A DNA stretch of 64,000 nucleotides from Geodermatophilus nigrescens (lineage in GTDB: Bacteria > Actinomycetota > Actinomycetes > Mycobacteriales > Geodermatophilaceae): contig NZ_FQVX01000002.1 of the NCBI RefSeq assembly GCF_900129495.1, forward strand, positions 682,001-746,000, read 5' to 3'. The notes below the pieces were generated by a model, which was not told the origin of the DNA, made no database searches, and worked only from the letters and a program-made list of their open reading frames with translations. Positions 1 through 9,242 of the stretch are shown piece after piece; within the stretch, counting starts at the first letter, position 1; each line of letters opens with the position of its first letter. The position numbers were made by a program, and so were the translations under genes.

Positions 1-1
1 G

Positions 2-1054
2 TTCGACGCCGCCTCGGTCACCCAGCTCGTCGTCACCCCGCGGACGGCGAGCACCGGGGGCGGGACGACCGTCGCGACGACGGCGCTGCCCTGGGACGCC
101 GTCCCCCGGCTGGAGCGGCTCGCCGGGATCGAGTCGGCGACACTGCTGGCCGAGGTGCCGCTGCCCGAGGCGGTCGTCACGACGGTGCCGGTCAACGACC
201 CGTCGCAGCCGCCGAGCGCCCCTCCCCCGGTGTACGCGGCCTCCGACGAGCTGCTCGACACCCTCGGTGGGCAGCTGGCCACCGGCCGCTTCTTCGACGC
301 CGGGCACGACCGCCGGGCCGACCGGGTGGCCGTCCTGGGCGCCCGGGTCGCCGAGCGGCTGGGCGTCGTCCGGGTCGACACGCAGCCCTCGGTGTTCATC
401 GACGGCATCGCCTACGCCGTGGTGGGCGTGGTCGCCTCGCTCGACGCCCGCGCGGAGCTGCTCGGCGCGGTCATCCTCCCCACCGGGACGGCCCGTGCCG
501 ACTTCGGACTGGCCGCCCCCGGCGACGCGCAGGCCCGCATCGCCGTAGGCGCCGGCCCCCAGTTGCGCGGCCAGGCCGCGCTCGCACTGGCACCGGACGA
601 CCCGGAGAGCCTGGAGGTGGACGCCCCGGACGGCCGGTCCGAGCTCGGGCGGGACGTGCAGGCCGACGTGAACGAGGTGTTCCTCGTCCTGTCGGTGATC
701 GTGCTGCTCGCCGGCGGGGTGGGCATCGCGAACGTGACGACGCTGTCGGTGATGGAGCGGGTCGGCGAGATCGGCCTGCGCCGGGCGATCGGGGCGACCG
801 GGCGTCAGATCGCCGGGCAGTTCGTCGCCGAGTCGGTCGTCGTCGGCCTGCTCGGCGGCCTGATCGGCGCGGCCCTGGGCGTGTTCGCCGTCGTCGGCGT
901 CTCCGTGGTGCGGGGCTGGACCCCCGTCGTCGACCCGTGGGTCGCTCTGGGCGGCGCGCTGCTCGGCGCGGTCGTCGGCCTGGTCGCCGGCGGTCTGCCG
1001 GCCCGTCGCGCGGCCCGCATCGAGCCCGTCGACGCCCTCCGCGGGGGCACCTGA
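2..1054 (+). CDS. ABC transporter permease, MacB/FtsX family (5' end outside window)
   Basis: The reading frame is open from base 2, so the start lies upstream of the window and 350 residues are visible. The visible part has a soluble extracytoplasmic MacB-type periplasmic core region followed by three C-terminal membrane segments. The FtsX-like signature is clear after about base 670: a hydrophobic helix, then VMERVGEIGLRRAIGATGRQ, the conserved coupling region of FtsX-type permeases, then two more helices and a basic end (ARRAARIEPVDALRGG). Such permeases work with a cytoplasmic ATPase, usually encoded next door, and move lipids, peptides or drugs or do mechanical work on the envelope; the substrate cannot be read here. 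The gene converges on argG and ends at a perfect palindrome that can terminate both. Confidence 0.85.
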   Translation, partial: FDAASVTQLVVTPRTASTGGGTTVATTALPWDAVPRLERLAGIESATLLAEVPLPEAVVTTVPVNDPSQPPSAPPPVYAASDELLDTLGGQLATGRFFDAGHDRRADRVAVLGARVAERLGVVRVDTQPSVFIDGIAYAVVGVVASLDARAELLGAVILPTGTARADFGLAAPGDAQARIAVGAGPQLRGQAALALAPDDPESLEVDAPDGRSELGRDVQADVNEVFLVLSVIVLLAGGVGIANVTTLSVMERVGEIGLRRAIGATGRQIAGQFVAESVVVGLLGGLIGAALGVFAVVGVSVVRGWTPVVDPWVALGGALLGAVVGLVAGGLPARRAARIEPVDALRGGT

Positions 1055-1070
1055 CGGCCACTCCGCCGAG

Positions 1071-1098
1071 GTCCGCCTCCCGCGCGCGGGAGGCGGAC
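1071..1098. terminator. Bidirectional terminator between ABC permease and argG
   Basis: This is a perfect 28-bp palindrome made of two 14-bp arms (GTCCGCCTCCCGCG and its complement) between two convergent stop codons. The position and symmetry fit a shared rho-independent-like terminator; no clear T-tract is seen, which is usual at this GC content. Confidence 0.7.
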
Positions 1099-1105
1099 CC
1101 GGGCG

Positions 1106-2590
<1,485 letters not shown>

Positions 2591-2640
2591 ATTCACGACC
2601 GGGGTCGAGCCCGTCCGGTCCGTGGGGCAGGATCGCGGAG

Positions 2641-3930
2641 GTGCCCGACCTCTCCCCCGGCCTCTCCCTCGGCGACGACCTGCGCGCCCTCGTCGACGCC
2701 TCGCCGTCCCCCTTCCACGCCGTCGCCGAGCTCACCCGCCGGCTGACCGCGGCCGGCGCCACCGTGCTGGCCGAGGACGACGCCTGGACCCTCGTCCCCG
2801 GTGGCCTGTACGCCGTGGTGCGCGGCGGCAGCGTCGTCGCCTTCCGGCTGGGCGCCGCGCCGCTCGCGGAGGCCGGGATGCGGCTGGTCGGCGCGCACAC
2901 CGACTCCCCCACCTTCCGGGTGCGCCCGCGCTCCGACGTGCGGCAGGCCGGCTACCGGCTCGTGGGCGTCGAGCCGTACGGCGGCGGGCTGTGGCACACC
3001 TGGCTCGACCGGGAGCTCACCGTCGCCGGCCGGGTCGTGCTGCGGGGCGGGCGCACCGAGCTGGTCCGGCTCGACGGCGCCCCGCTGCGGCTGCCCTCGC
3101 TGGCCATCCACCTCGACCGCTCGGTGCGGGAGGGACTGACCCTCGACCCGCAGCGGCACCTGGTTCCGGTGTGGTCGCGCGACCTCGGCACCGAACCCGG
3201 CCTGACCGAGGCGCTCGCGGAGGCCGCCGGCGTCGCGCCCGCCGACGTGCTCGCCTCCGACCTCGTGCTGGCCGACACCCAGCCGGCGGGCACCACCGGC
3301 GCCGACGGCACCTGGATCGCCGCGCCCCGGCTGGACAACCTGGCCAGCTGCCACGCCGGCGTCACCGCGCTGCTCGCCGCCGCACCCGGCGCCCGCACCC
3401 AGGTGTTCGTGGCCAACGACCACGAGGAGGTGGGCAGCGGCTCGATGTCCGGCGCGCGCGGCAGCTTCCTCGAGGACGTCGTCCGGCGGGTCGTGGCGGT
3501 CACCGACGGCGGTGACCCGCAGGCGCTGCCCCGGGCGCTGGCCCGCTCGCGGCTGGTCTCGGCCGACATGGCGCACGCCGTCCACCCGACCCGGTACGAC
3601 CGGCACGAGCCCGCCCACGCCCCGCAGCTCGGCGGCGGGCCGGTGGTGAAGGTCAACGCCAACCAGGCCTACGCCACCGACGCGGCCGGCGGCGCGTGGT
3701 TCGCCGAGCGGTGCGCCGAGGCCGGCGTGCCGGTCCAGACGTTCGTCTCCCGCGCCGACCTGCCCTGCGGCTCGACGATCGGCCCGCTGACGGCGACCCG
3801 GCTGGGGCTGGCCACCGTCGACGTCGGCGCGCCGATGCTGGCCATGCACTCCTGCCGCGAGCTGGCCTCGGCGCTCGACGTCCCTCTCGTGGTGGGGGCG
3901 CTCACCGCCTGCTACGAGGACGGGGTCTGA
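2641..3930 (+). CDS. apeB: M18 family aminopeptidase
   Basis: This 429-residue metallopeptidase removes N-terminal residues, typically acidic or hydrophobic, from cytoplasmic peptides using two zinc ions. The family motifs are present in order: VGAHTDSP near residue 86, APRLDNLAS, NDHEEVGSGS near 259 (metal ligands and catalytic Glu), HPTRYDRHEP, PCGSTIGP and GAPMLAMHSCRE. Length is normal for the family. The GTG start sits seven bases after CAGGAT, which could be either a purine-rich ribosome site or a leaderless -10 element. Its last 19 bases overlap the end of the convergent gene on the minus strand. Confidence 0.95.
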   Translation: MPDLSPGLSLGDDLRALVDASPSPFHAVAELTRRLTAAGATVLAEDDAWTLVPGGLYAVVRGGSVVAFRLGAAPLAEAGMRLVGAHTDSPTFRVRPRSDVRQAGYRLVGVEPYGGGLWHTWLDRELTVAGRVVLRGGRTELVRLDGAPLRLPSLAIHLDRSVREGLTLDPQRHLVPVWSRDLGTEPGLTEALAEAAGVAPADVLASDLVLADTQPAGTTGADGTWIAAPRLDNLASCHAGVTALLAAAPGARTQVFVANDHEEVGSGSMSGARGSFLEDVVRRVVAVTDGGDPQALPRALARSRLVSADMAHAVHPTRYDRHEPAHAPQLGGGPVVKVNANQAYATDAAGGAWFAERCAEAGVPVQTFVSRADLPCGSTIGPLTATRLGLATVDVGAPMLAMHSCRELASALDVPLVVGALTACYEDGV

Positions 3931-4301
3931 GGATCGGTCGGTGACCGGCGGACGACGTCGGCGAAGGACTCCTCCAGCCGCGCCCAGGTGGAGCTCCACT
4001 CCACGAGCGGGTCGAGGATCCGCTCGAAGACGGCGAGCTGCTCGTCGAAGGCCTGCAACTGCCCGACCAGGCCCTCGATCAGCTGCCGCTGCGCCTTGAC
4101 CGACGCCGCGATCGAGCGGACCTGCGCCGCCGACATCGCCCCCGGCGGCGAGGGCAGCCGCGGCAGCGCGAGCCCCGACGGCACCGCGCCCGCGGCGAGC
4201 CGGGTGGCCCGGTCGGTGAAGCCGCGCAGCTGCGCGACGAAGTCCTCGACCGTGCGCGCCACCCGGCCGCCGTCGCGCGGCGTCTCCTCCGGCTCGGTCA
4301 C
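3912..4301 (-). CDS. Conserved helical protein of unknown function
   Basis: I do not recognise the family. The 129-residue product has an acidic N-terminus (TEPEETPRDGG), a Pro/Gly linker around residues 45-58, then a long amphipathic helical stretch (VRSIAASVKAQRQLIEGLVG and LQAFDEQLAVFERILDPLVE) that could form a coiled coil. The GTG start is chosen because GGGGGAGG lies six bases upstream; the frame extends further upstream without coding character. It lies at the end of the minus-strand block below the DUF72 gene and overlaps the end of the aminopeptidase gene tail-to-tail by 19 bp. A phasin-like or structural role is possible but unsupported. Confidence 0.6.
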   Translation of the reverse strand: MTEPEETPRDGGRVARTVEDFVAQLRGFTDRATRLAAGAVPSGLALPRLPSPPGAMSAAQVRSIAASVKAQRQLIEGLVGQLQAFDEQLAVFERILDPLVEWSSTWARLEESFADVVRRSPTDPQTPSS

Positions 4302-4375
4302 GTCGTCCTCCCCCGGCTCGGCCCGCCGCCGCCGGCGGGTCCCGGCCCAGTCTCGCGGCAGCGGCGGGGCCGCGC

Positions 4376-5101
4376 TCAGCCGACCAGGGCCCGCAGCGAC
4401 TCCGCGTCGCGCACCGCGTGGCCGTGGCCGTCGTTGTTGAAGTAGGCGTACACGTCGCGGCCCTGCCCGGCCCACTCGCCGATCCGGTCCGCCCACCAGC
4501 GCAGGTCGGCGTCCGGGTAGGAGCCGGCGTACAGGTGCGCCGGGTCGGGGCCGTGCAGCCGGACGTAGACGAACGGCGCGGTCGCACGCAGCACGCACGG
4601 CAGGCCGGCGCCGCTCATGACGCAGTAGGCGGCGCCGTGCCGCTCGAGCAGCGCGAACACGGCCTCGTCGTGCCAGCTCGGGTGCCGGAACTCCACGGCG
4701 ACCCGCATCCACGGTGGCACCAGCGACAGGAAGTACGCGAGCCGGGCGTCGTCCCGCGCCGCCGCCGGATGCAGCTGGACCAGCAGCACCGCCCGCCGGG
4801 GGCCGAGCTCGTGCCAGGCCGCGGCCATCCGCTCGACCCACGCCTCCGGGCCGTACAGCCGCTTCGCGTGGGTGAGCCCGCGCGGGGCCTTGACCGACAT
4901 CTGGAAGCCCTCGGGCAGCCGGCGCCGCCACGCGGCGAAGGCGGCGGTGCGCGGCCAGCGGTAGAAGCTGGCGTTGAGCTCCACGGTGCCGAACCGGCGC
5001 ACGTAGTGCGCCAGCCGGTCCCGCTGCGGCGTCCCCGGGGGGTACAGGACGCCGTCCCAGTGGTCGTAGCTCCACCCCGACGTGCCGACGTGGACGGACA
5101 C
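4376..5101 (-). CDS. DUF72 domain protein (YecE family)
   Basis: The 241-residue protein is a full-length DUF72 member with a predicted TIM-barrel fold. Visible hallmarks are VGTSGWSYDHW at the N-terminus, VELNASFYRWP, FQMSVKAPRGLTH, LLVQLHP, VAVEFRHPSW and VYVRLHGP, and the C-terminal DVYAYFNNDGHGHAV. The biochemical role of the family is not established. The GTG start at 5101 is eight bases after the stop of the SDR gene upstream, so the two are probably translated from one message. Confidence 0.85.
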   Translation of the reverse strand: MSVHVGTSGWSYDHWDGVLYPPGTPQRDRLAHYVRRFGTVELNASFYRWPRTAAFAAWRRRLPEGFQMSVKAPRGLTHAKRLYGPEAWVERMAAAWHELGPRRAVLLVQLHPAAARDDARLAYFLSLVPPWMRVAVEFRHPSWHDEAVFALLERHGAAYCVMSGAGLPCVLRATAPFVYVRLHGPDPAHLYAGSYPDADLRWWADRIGEWAGQGRDVYAYFNNDGHGHAVRDAESLRALVG

Positions 5102-5109
5102 CGGCGGGC

Positions 5110-5952
5110 TCAGGCCCCGCGGCGGAGGCCCGCCAGCCGGGCGGCGCCGGCCAGCACCCGCCCGTAGGAGCCGGGCGCGAGCCGCACGAGGACGTCGGGC
5201 ACGACGGCGCTGGCGCCGATGAGCAGTCGCGGGCGGCGGCGCTCCACGGCCTCGACGATGCGCCGCGCGGCCCGGTCGGCCGGGTAGCGCAGCAGCCGGG
5301 AGAACTCGGCGGTGCCCCGCGCGGCCTCCACGGGGTCGACGCCGCTGCCCAGCCGCGCGGTCTCGGCGATCCGGGTGGCGATGCCGCCGGGGTGCACGCT
5401 GGTGACGCCCACGCCGTCGTCGGCGAGCTCGTGCCGCAGCGCCTCGGCGAAGCCGCGGACGGCGAACTTGCTCGTCGCGTAGGCCACCTGCCCGGCCGGC
5501 GCCATCAGCCCGAACAGGCTGGACACGCACACGACGTGCGCGCCGGGGTGCGCCCGCAGGGTGGGCAGCAGGGCGTGGGTGAGCCGGACGGCGGCGCGCA
5601 GGTTGACGTCGAGGACCCAGTCGAACTCCTCGAGGGTCACCTGGTCGAAGCGGCCGGCCAGCGCGACGCCGGCGTTGTTCACGAGCAGCGTCGTCGCCGG
5701 GTGGTCACGGACGAGGGCCTCGGCGGCCGCGCGCACCTGGCCGGCGTCGGCCAGGTCGGCGACGACGGTGTCCACGGCCCGCTCCGGGGAGGCCGCCCGC
5801 ACCGACGCGGCGACCCGCTCGAGCCGGTCGCCGTCGCGGTCGAGGAGGACGAGGTCGGTGCCGCGGGCGGCCAGTTGCGGCGCCAGCGCCGCGCCGATGC
5901 CGCTGGCGGCTCCGGTGACGACGGCGGTGCCGGTGAAGTCGTAGGGGCGCAC
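5110..5952 (-). CDS. Short-chain dehydrogenase/reductase
   Basis: This is a 280-residue classical SDR using NAD(P)H. The cofactor motif TGAASGIG is at residues 13-20, NNAG follows strand 4, and the catalytic YxxxK is read as YATSK near residue 157 after the Ser region (VSSLFGL). The C-terminal part (residues 220-280) is longer than in FabG-type enzymes and rather hydrophobic and basic, as in members acting on lipids or steroids; the substrate is not evident. TAGCGT, then seven bases, then GTG indicates an own leaderless promoter inside the block. Confidence 0.85.
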   Translation of the reverse strand: MRPYDFTGTAVVTGAASGIGAALAPQLAARGTDLVLLDRDGDRLERVAASVRAASPERAVDTVVADLADAGQVRAAAEALVRDHPATTLLVNNAGVALAGRFDQVTLEEFDWVLDVNLRAAVRLTHALLPTLRAHPGAHVVCVSSLFGLMAPAGQVAYATSKFAVRGFAEALRHELADDGVGVTSVHPGGIATRIAETARLGSGVDPVEAARGTAEFSRLLRYPADRAARRIVEAVERRRPRLLIGASAVVPDVLVRLAPGSYGRVLAGAARLAGLRRGA

Positions 5953-5976
5953 GCCGCGGACGCTAGCCGCCGGGGG

Positions 5977-6630
5977 TCAGGGCAGCCGCCAGACGGTGGT
6001 GCGGCGCAGCCCCGGCCCTTCGGTCTCGGGGACGTCGAGGGCGAGCACCGGCTCCAGCCGCTCGTGCGGGAGGTAGGGGCGGCCGGGGTCGCCGACCAGC
6101 ACCTCGCAGCCGCGGGCGCGGGCCCGGTCGAGGAAGGGCAGCACCCGCTCGGTCATCTCGCGGTCGTAGCAGACGTCGCCGGCCAGGACGACGTCGACGG
6201 CAGGCGGCTCGCGGTCGAGCACGTCGCCGGTGACGCTGATGCCGGTCACCCCGTTGAGGCCGGCGTTGACGCCGACCGCCGTCCGGGAGAACGGGTCGAC
6301 GTCGCTGGCGAGCACGTGCCGGGCGCCGGCGAGCACCGCGGCGATCGCGACCAGGCCGCTGCCCGACCCGAGGTCGAGCACGCGGCGGCCGCCCACCGGC
6401 ACCGCGCCGTCGAGGACCGCGCGGGCCAGCGCCTGCCCGCCCGGCCAGGCGGCCGCCCAGAACGGCGGCGCCTCACCGGCGCCGCCCGCGGCGACCTCCA
6501 TGGCCTCCCAGAGGGCGACGACGTCGTCGGCGACGTGCAGCCGCACCTCCGGGACCAGCGACGGACGCCGGACCTGGGTGTGCGCGCGGACGAAGCCCGC
6601 GGGCACGACCCGGGGACCGGCCTCCGTCAC
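5977..6630 (-). CDS. Class I SAM-dependent methyltransferase (METTL20/ETFB-lysine-methyltransferase-like)
   Basis: The 217-residue protein carries SAM motif I as LDLGSGSGL at residues 85-93, preceded by PPFWAAAWPGGQALAR, a block typical of the eukaryotic-type METTL16/20 and Nnt1 group that methylates protein lysine or small amines. The acidic loop ASDVDPFSRTA and VVLAGDVCYDREMT fit the cofactor and post-I motifs. The GTG start is seven bases after the stop of the transglycosylase gene and has no ribosome site of its own, so it is likely translated by coupling. The substrate is unknown. Confidence 0.8.
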   Translation of the reverse strand: MTEAGPRVVPAGFVRAHTQVRRPSLVPEVRLHVADDVVALWEAMEVAAGGAGEAPPFWAAAWPGGQALARAVLDGAVPVGGRRVLDLGSGSGLVAIAAVLAGARHVLASDVDPFSRTAVGVNAGLNGVTGISVTGDVLDREPPAVDVVLAGDVCYDREMTERVLPFLDRARARGCEVLVGDPGRPYLPHERLEPVLALDVPETEGPGLRRTTVWRLP

Positions 6631-6637
6631 GCGGCGA

Positions 6638-7570
6638 TCAGTACCAGCCGGTGGACTGGGAGTGCGCCCACGCGGCGCACGGGGAGCCGTAGCGCTCCTC
6701 GATGTAGATGAGGCCCGCGTCGATCTGCCGGTAGCCGTCGGAGGTCTTGGCGATGCCGGTGCTGGCCCAGGTGGAGTCGAGGAACTGCGGGATCCCGTAG
6801 GCGGTGCTGCTCGGGTTCTGCGCGTTGGGGTTCCAGCCGCTCTCCTTGCCCCACAGGCTCTCGAGGCAGGAGAACTGCTCGCCGCTGCCGACCTTGCTCA
6901 TCGCGTACTCCTTGAAGGAGCCGCGGGCGGCCGGGGCGGCGGAGGCGGCCGGCGCCGGGGCGGCGGCGGAGGTCGACTGCTGCTGGGCGGCGGCGGCCTG
7001 CTCCGCGGCGGCGGCCGCTGCGGCCTGCTCGGCGGCGGCGCGGGCGGCGGCCTCCTCGGCGGCGCGGCGGGCGGCCTCCTGCTCGGCGGCGATCCGCGCG
7101 GCCTCCTCGGCGGCGCGGCGGTCGAGCTCGGCCTGGTCGGCGGCGGCCTGGGCCTGCGCGGCGGTGGTCTCGTCGGCCGAGCGCTGGCTGCGGGAGGCGG
7201 CGAGGTCCTCCAGCGGCGCGAGGTCGGTCTCCTCGACGGCCGGCGCGGACGCGGCCGGCTGCTGCGGGATGCCGAGCTGCTCGGCCACGCTCACCGAGGC
7301 GCTCACGGTGTCGGTGCCGGCGGAGGCGGCGGGGCTGCTGGTGGACAGCACGCCGACGACGAGCGCGCCGGCGGCCGCGGCGCCGAGCAGCAGGGCGGGG
7401 CGGCGGGGGCCGAGCAGCGGGGAGCCGCGGCGGACCCTCGCGGGCCGGACGGCCTCGAGGACGGCGGTGTCGGTGCTCTCGACGGCGGCGCTGTCGACGG
7501 CGGTGCTCTCGACGGCGCTGGCCTCGACGGTCGCGGGCGCGTCGGCGGAGGTGCGGGTACGGGAACGCAT
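6638..7570 (-). CDS. Secreted transglycosylase-like cell-wall protein under c-di-AMP riboswitch
   Basis: The 310-residue protein has a basic N-terminal region, a membrane or signal helix at about residues 58-76, then a long Ala/Glu/Gln-rich coiled-coil stretch (about 140-205). The C-terminal domain of about 90 residues (from GSFKEYAMSK) holds LESLWGKESGWNPNAQNPS and AYGIPQFL, typical of the lysozyme-like/SLT domain of actinobacterial resuscitation- and aggregation-promoting-type proteins, with the probable catalytic Glu in WGKESGW. It should cleave or remodel peptidoglycan outside the membrane. ATG 7570 was chosen because the residues upstream are untypical. The leader of more than 360 bases carries a riboswitch, so c-di-AMP probably controls expression. 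Confidence 0.88.
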   Translation of the reverse strand: MRSRTRTSADAPATVEASAVESTAVDSAAVESTDTAVLEAVRPARVRRGSPLLGPRRPALLLGAAAAGALVVGVLSTSSPAASAGTDTVSASVSVAEQLGIPQQPAASAPAVEETDLAPLEDLAASRSQRSADETTAAQAQAAADQAELDRRAAEEAARIAAEQEAARRAAEEAAARAAAEQAAAAAAAEQAAAAQQQSTSAAAPAPAASAAPAARGSFKEYAMSKVGSGEQFSCLESLWGKESGWNPNAQNPSSTAYGIPQFLDSTWASTGIAKTSDGYRQIDAGLIYIEERYGSPCAAWAHSQSTGWY

Positions 7571-7697
7571 GAGGGGGTGGGTGCTCCGAGGGAGAGTGCG
7601 GGGTCGCCCGGGGATCGGGCGGTGCCACGCGGTCTGGCGGATGTCGCGGTCCACGGGTCCCGGCGGGGGGCCGGGAGCGGGCAGGTGGGAGCCGGCG

Positions 7698-7769
7698 TCA
7701 GGCGGACGCGGGGGCGCGCAGCGCGCGCACGGCTGCACCTGCGGGCCGGGGAGGCCCGGAGGCGGGCAT
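7698..7769 (-). CDS. Candidate 23-residue leader ORF between riboswitch and transglycosylase gene
   Basis: An ATG at 7769 opens a 23-codon frame rich in Pro, Ala and Arg that ends with TGA at 7698. A strong ribosome-site-like GGAGAG lies seven bases upstream and is itself within the palindrome GGAGAGTCTCC. The frame is not continuous with the transglycosylase. It may be a leader peptide of the riboswitch expression platform or a chance frame. Confidence 0.3.
   Translation of the reverse strand: MPASGPPRPAGAAVRALRAPASA
7742..7758 (-). terminator. Hairpin in the riboswitch expression platform
   Basis: CGGGCC and GGCCCG form a perfect six-base stem around a five-base loop, 37 bases downstream of the riboswitch core. 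It could act as an attenuator or sequester the downstream region. There is no T-run. Confidence 0.35.
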
Positions 7770-7794
7770 GCGGAGACTCTCCGTTCCTTCCGTG

Positions 7795-7937
7795 GCCGCC
7801 TACCGGGTTAGCTGACGGGTTCGGGCGGGAAGAAGCCCTACGCACCAGGCGAGCGGTCGCTCGCCGGGGTGCGATTCACCCCAGGACTGCGGTGGGTCCC
7901 CGGCTCGCGACCGCGGGTGCGGACGCGACTCGGCGGC
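7795..7937 (-). promoter_or_regulatory. ydaO/yuaA (c-di-AMP) riboswitch
   Basis: The minus strand contains the conserved blocks of this class in order: GCCGGGGACCC, then TGGGGTGAATCGC, then GTAGGGCTTCTTCCCGCC, then CGAACCCGTCAGCTAACC and GGTAGGCGGC. The closing stem P1 is formed by GCCGCC (7937-7932) and GGCGGC (7800-7795). In actinobacteria this aptamer is found upstream of resuscitation-promoting-factor-like and NlpC/P60-type cell-wall hydrolase genes, which agrees with the gene downstream. It normally turns expression off when c-di-AMP is bound. Confidence 0.93.
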
Positions 7938-7987
7938 GTCCGGTCAGGCTCCCCGGGTGGGGACGAGACGACCGACCGGACGCGGTC

Positions 7988-8017
7988 ACGGTAGGCGTCG
8001 TTACCGGTCCGTGACAA
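7988..8017 (-). promoter_or_regulatory. Promoter of the riboswitch-transglycosylase transcript
   Basis: TTGTCA (8017-8012) and TACCGT (7993-7988) are separated by 18 bases, a good housekeeping-sigma match. The predicted start near 7981 is about 45 bases before the riboswitch P1 stem. The whole 7571-8096 gap is thus promoter plus long regulated leader. Confidence 0.55.
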
Positions 8018-8096
8018 CACGGGACCGGAGATGTCCGTGGGACGGCCGGGACCGGCGGGGTGCCCCGGGGCCCCGCCGGGCGGGCGTCCGCGCCGG

Positions 8097-8987
8097 TCAG
8101 GAGGCCGCCGCGACCTCGGGCCGGCTGCCGCCCTGCAGCACCGTGAGCTGCGACGCATCACCGTCCGCGGGGGCGGCCGCGCCGTCCCCGGGGCCGCCTC
8201 CCGCGCCGCCTCCCGTGCCCGCCTCGCGGCGGTCGGCGAGGACGGCGACGTCGCCGGGGAGCGCCCCCGCGACCACGGCGAGCGCCTCGTCGAGCTGGCC
8301 GGTCAGCCGGCGCAGCCACCCGCGCGCCTGCTCGCAGCGCTCGAGCAGCGGGCCGAGTTCGGACTCCAGCGCGCGGCGCCGCTCGGCCGCCTCGGCGTCG
8401 GCACGCGCCCGCCCCTCGGCGGCCTCCCGGTCGAGCCGGTCGCGCTCCTCGGCGGCCGCGCGGCGCAGGCCCTCGGCCTCCCGGCGGGCCGCCTCCAGGA
8501 CCGCCGCGGCCTCCGACCGGGTCTGGTCGCGCAGCGCCGTCACGGCCTCGCGCATCTCCGCGACGCCGGACAGGCGCGCCGCCGCCTCGGTCCGGGCGTC
8601 GTCGAGGACCTGCCGGGCCTCCTCCTCGGCTGCGGAGAGCAGCGCCGCGGCCTCCTGCTCCGCGCGCTCGCGGAGGGCCTGCGCCTCCTCCGGGCCGGGT
8701 GCGGCGTCCCGCTCGCGGACGAGCGAGGTGAGCCGGACGCGCGCCGCCTGCAGGTCGGCCGAGACGGCGGCGTAGCGGGTGAGCAGGTGGTCGTTCTCGC
8801 GGCGCAGGACGAGCACCTCGGTCTCGGCCCAGTCCACGTAGGCGTCGACCTGGCCGCGGTCGTAGCCGCGGACGGCGCCGGTGAACACCGGGGCCGTGCC
8901 GAGGAGGCCGTCGAGGCCGCTCCCCGGCCGGGGCCCGGCCCCGCCCTCCGCCCGCTGCTGGGCGGTGCCCTCGTCCTGCTGCGCCAT
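8097..8987 (-). CDS. DivIVA-domain coiled-coil protein
   Basis: The 296-residue protein has the DivIVA N-terminal signature FTGAVRGYDRGQVDAYVDWAE at about residues 35-55, lacking the usual very short N-terminus. A continuous Ala/Glu/Arg coiled coil follows to about residue 250, then a Gly-rich tail. Such proteins sit at curved membrane or septum and organise polar growth or cell-wall synthesis. ATG 8987 has GAGGGGG about seven bases upstream. It lies just upstream, in the same direction, of the riboswitch-controlled cell-wall hydrolase, which has its own promoter. Confidence 0.8.
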   Translation of the reverse strand: MAQQDEGTAQQRAEGGAGPRPGSGLDGLLGTAPVFTGAVRGYDRGQVDAYVDWAETEVLVLRRENDHLLTRYAAVSADLQAARVRLTSLVRERDAAPGPEEAQALRERAEQEAAALLSAAEEEARQVLDDARTEAAARLSGVAEMREAVTALRDQTRSEAAAVLEAARREAEGLRRAAAEERDRLDREAAEGRARADAEAAERRRALESELGPLLERCEQARGWLRRLTGQLDEALAVVAGALPGDVAVLADRREAGTGGGAGGGPGDGAAAPADGDASQLTVLQGGSRPEVAAAS

Positions 8988-9211
8988 CCCGGTTCCCCCT
9001 CGGTGCGCGTCCGACCCGGCCCGCCCCGGCGCGCCGGAGACGGTGATCACAGGCTCCCACCGCCGCTGCCGCGCGGGAGGGCGCCGCGGGCCCCTCCGGA
9101 GTGGGCACATCCGGCCGTGCCGGACCGGTCACCGAGAGCAACGGGAAGGTCACGGCGCGGTCACGCGGGCCTGGGAATGCCCGAGGACTTCAGGCGTTGC
9201 ACGCGGTACCG

Positions 9212-9229
9212 TAGTTGCGCTCTCAACTA
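9212..9229 (+). promoter_or_regulatory. Inverted-repeat operator in front of the monooxygenase/FMN reductase pair
   Basis: TAGTTG (9212-9217) and CAACTA (9224-9229) form an inverted repeat with a six-base spacer, ending 13 bases before the start codon. TACCGT immediately upstream (9207-9212) is a possible -10 element, so a bound regulator of MarR or PadR type would cover the transcription start. No regulator gene is adjacent. Confidence 0.45.
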
Positions 9230-9242
9230 GATGGAGGACGAG

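Noticed and set aside
9231-9242. Upstream ATG for the luciferase-like monooxygenase
   Set aside because: It lies directly behind the inverted repeat and has no ribosome site, while ATG 9243 has GGAGG at the right distance.
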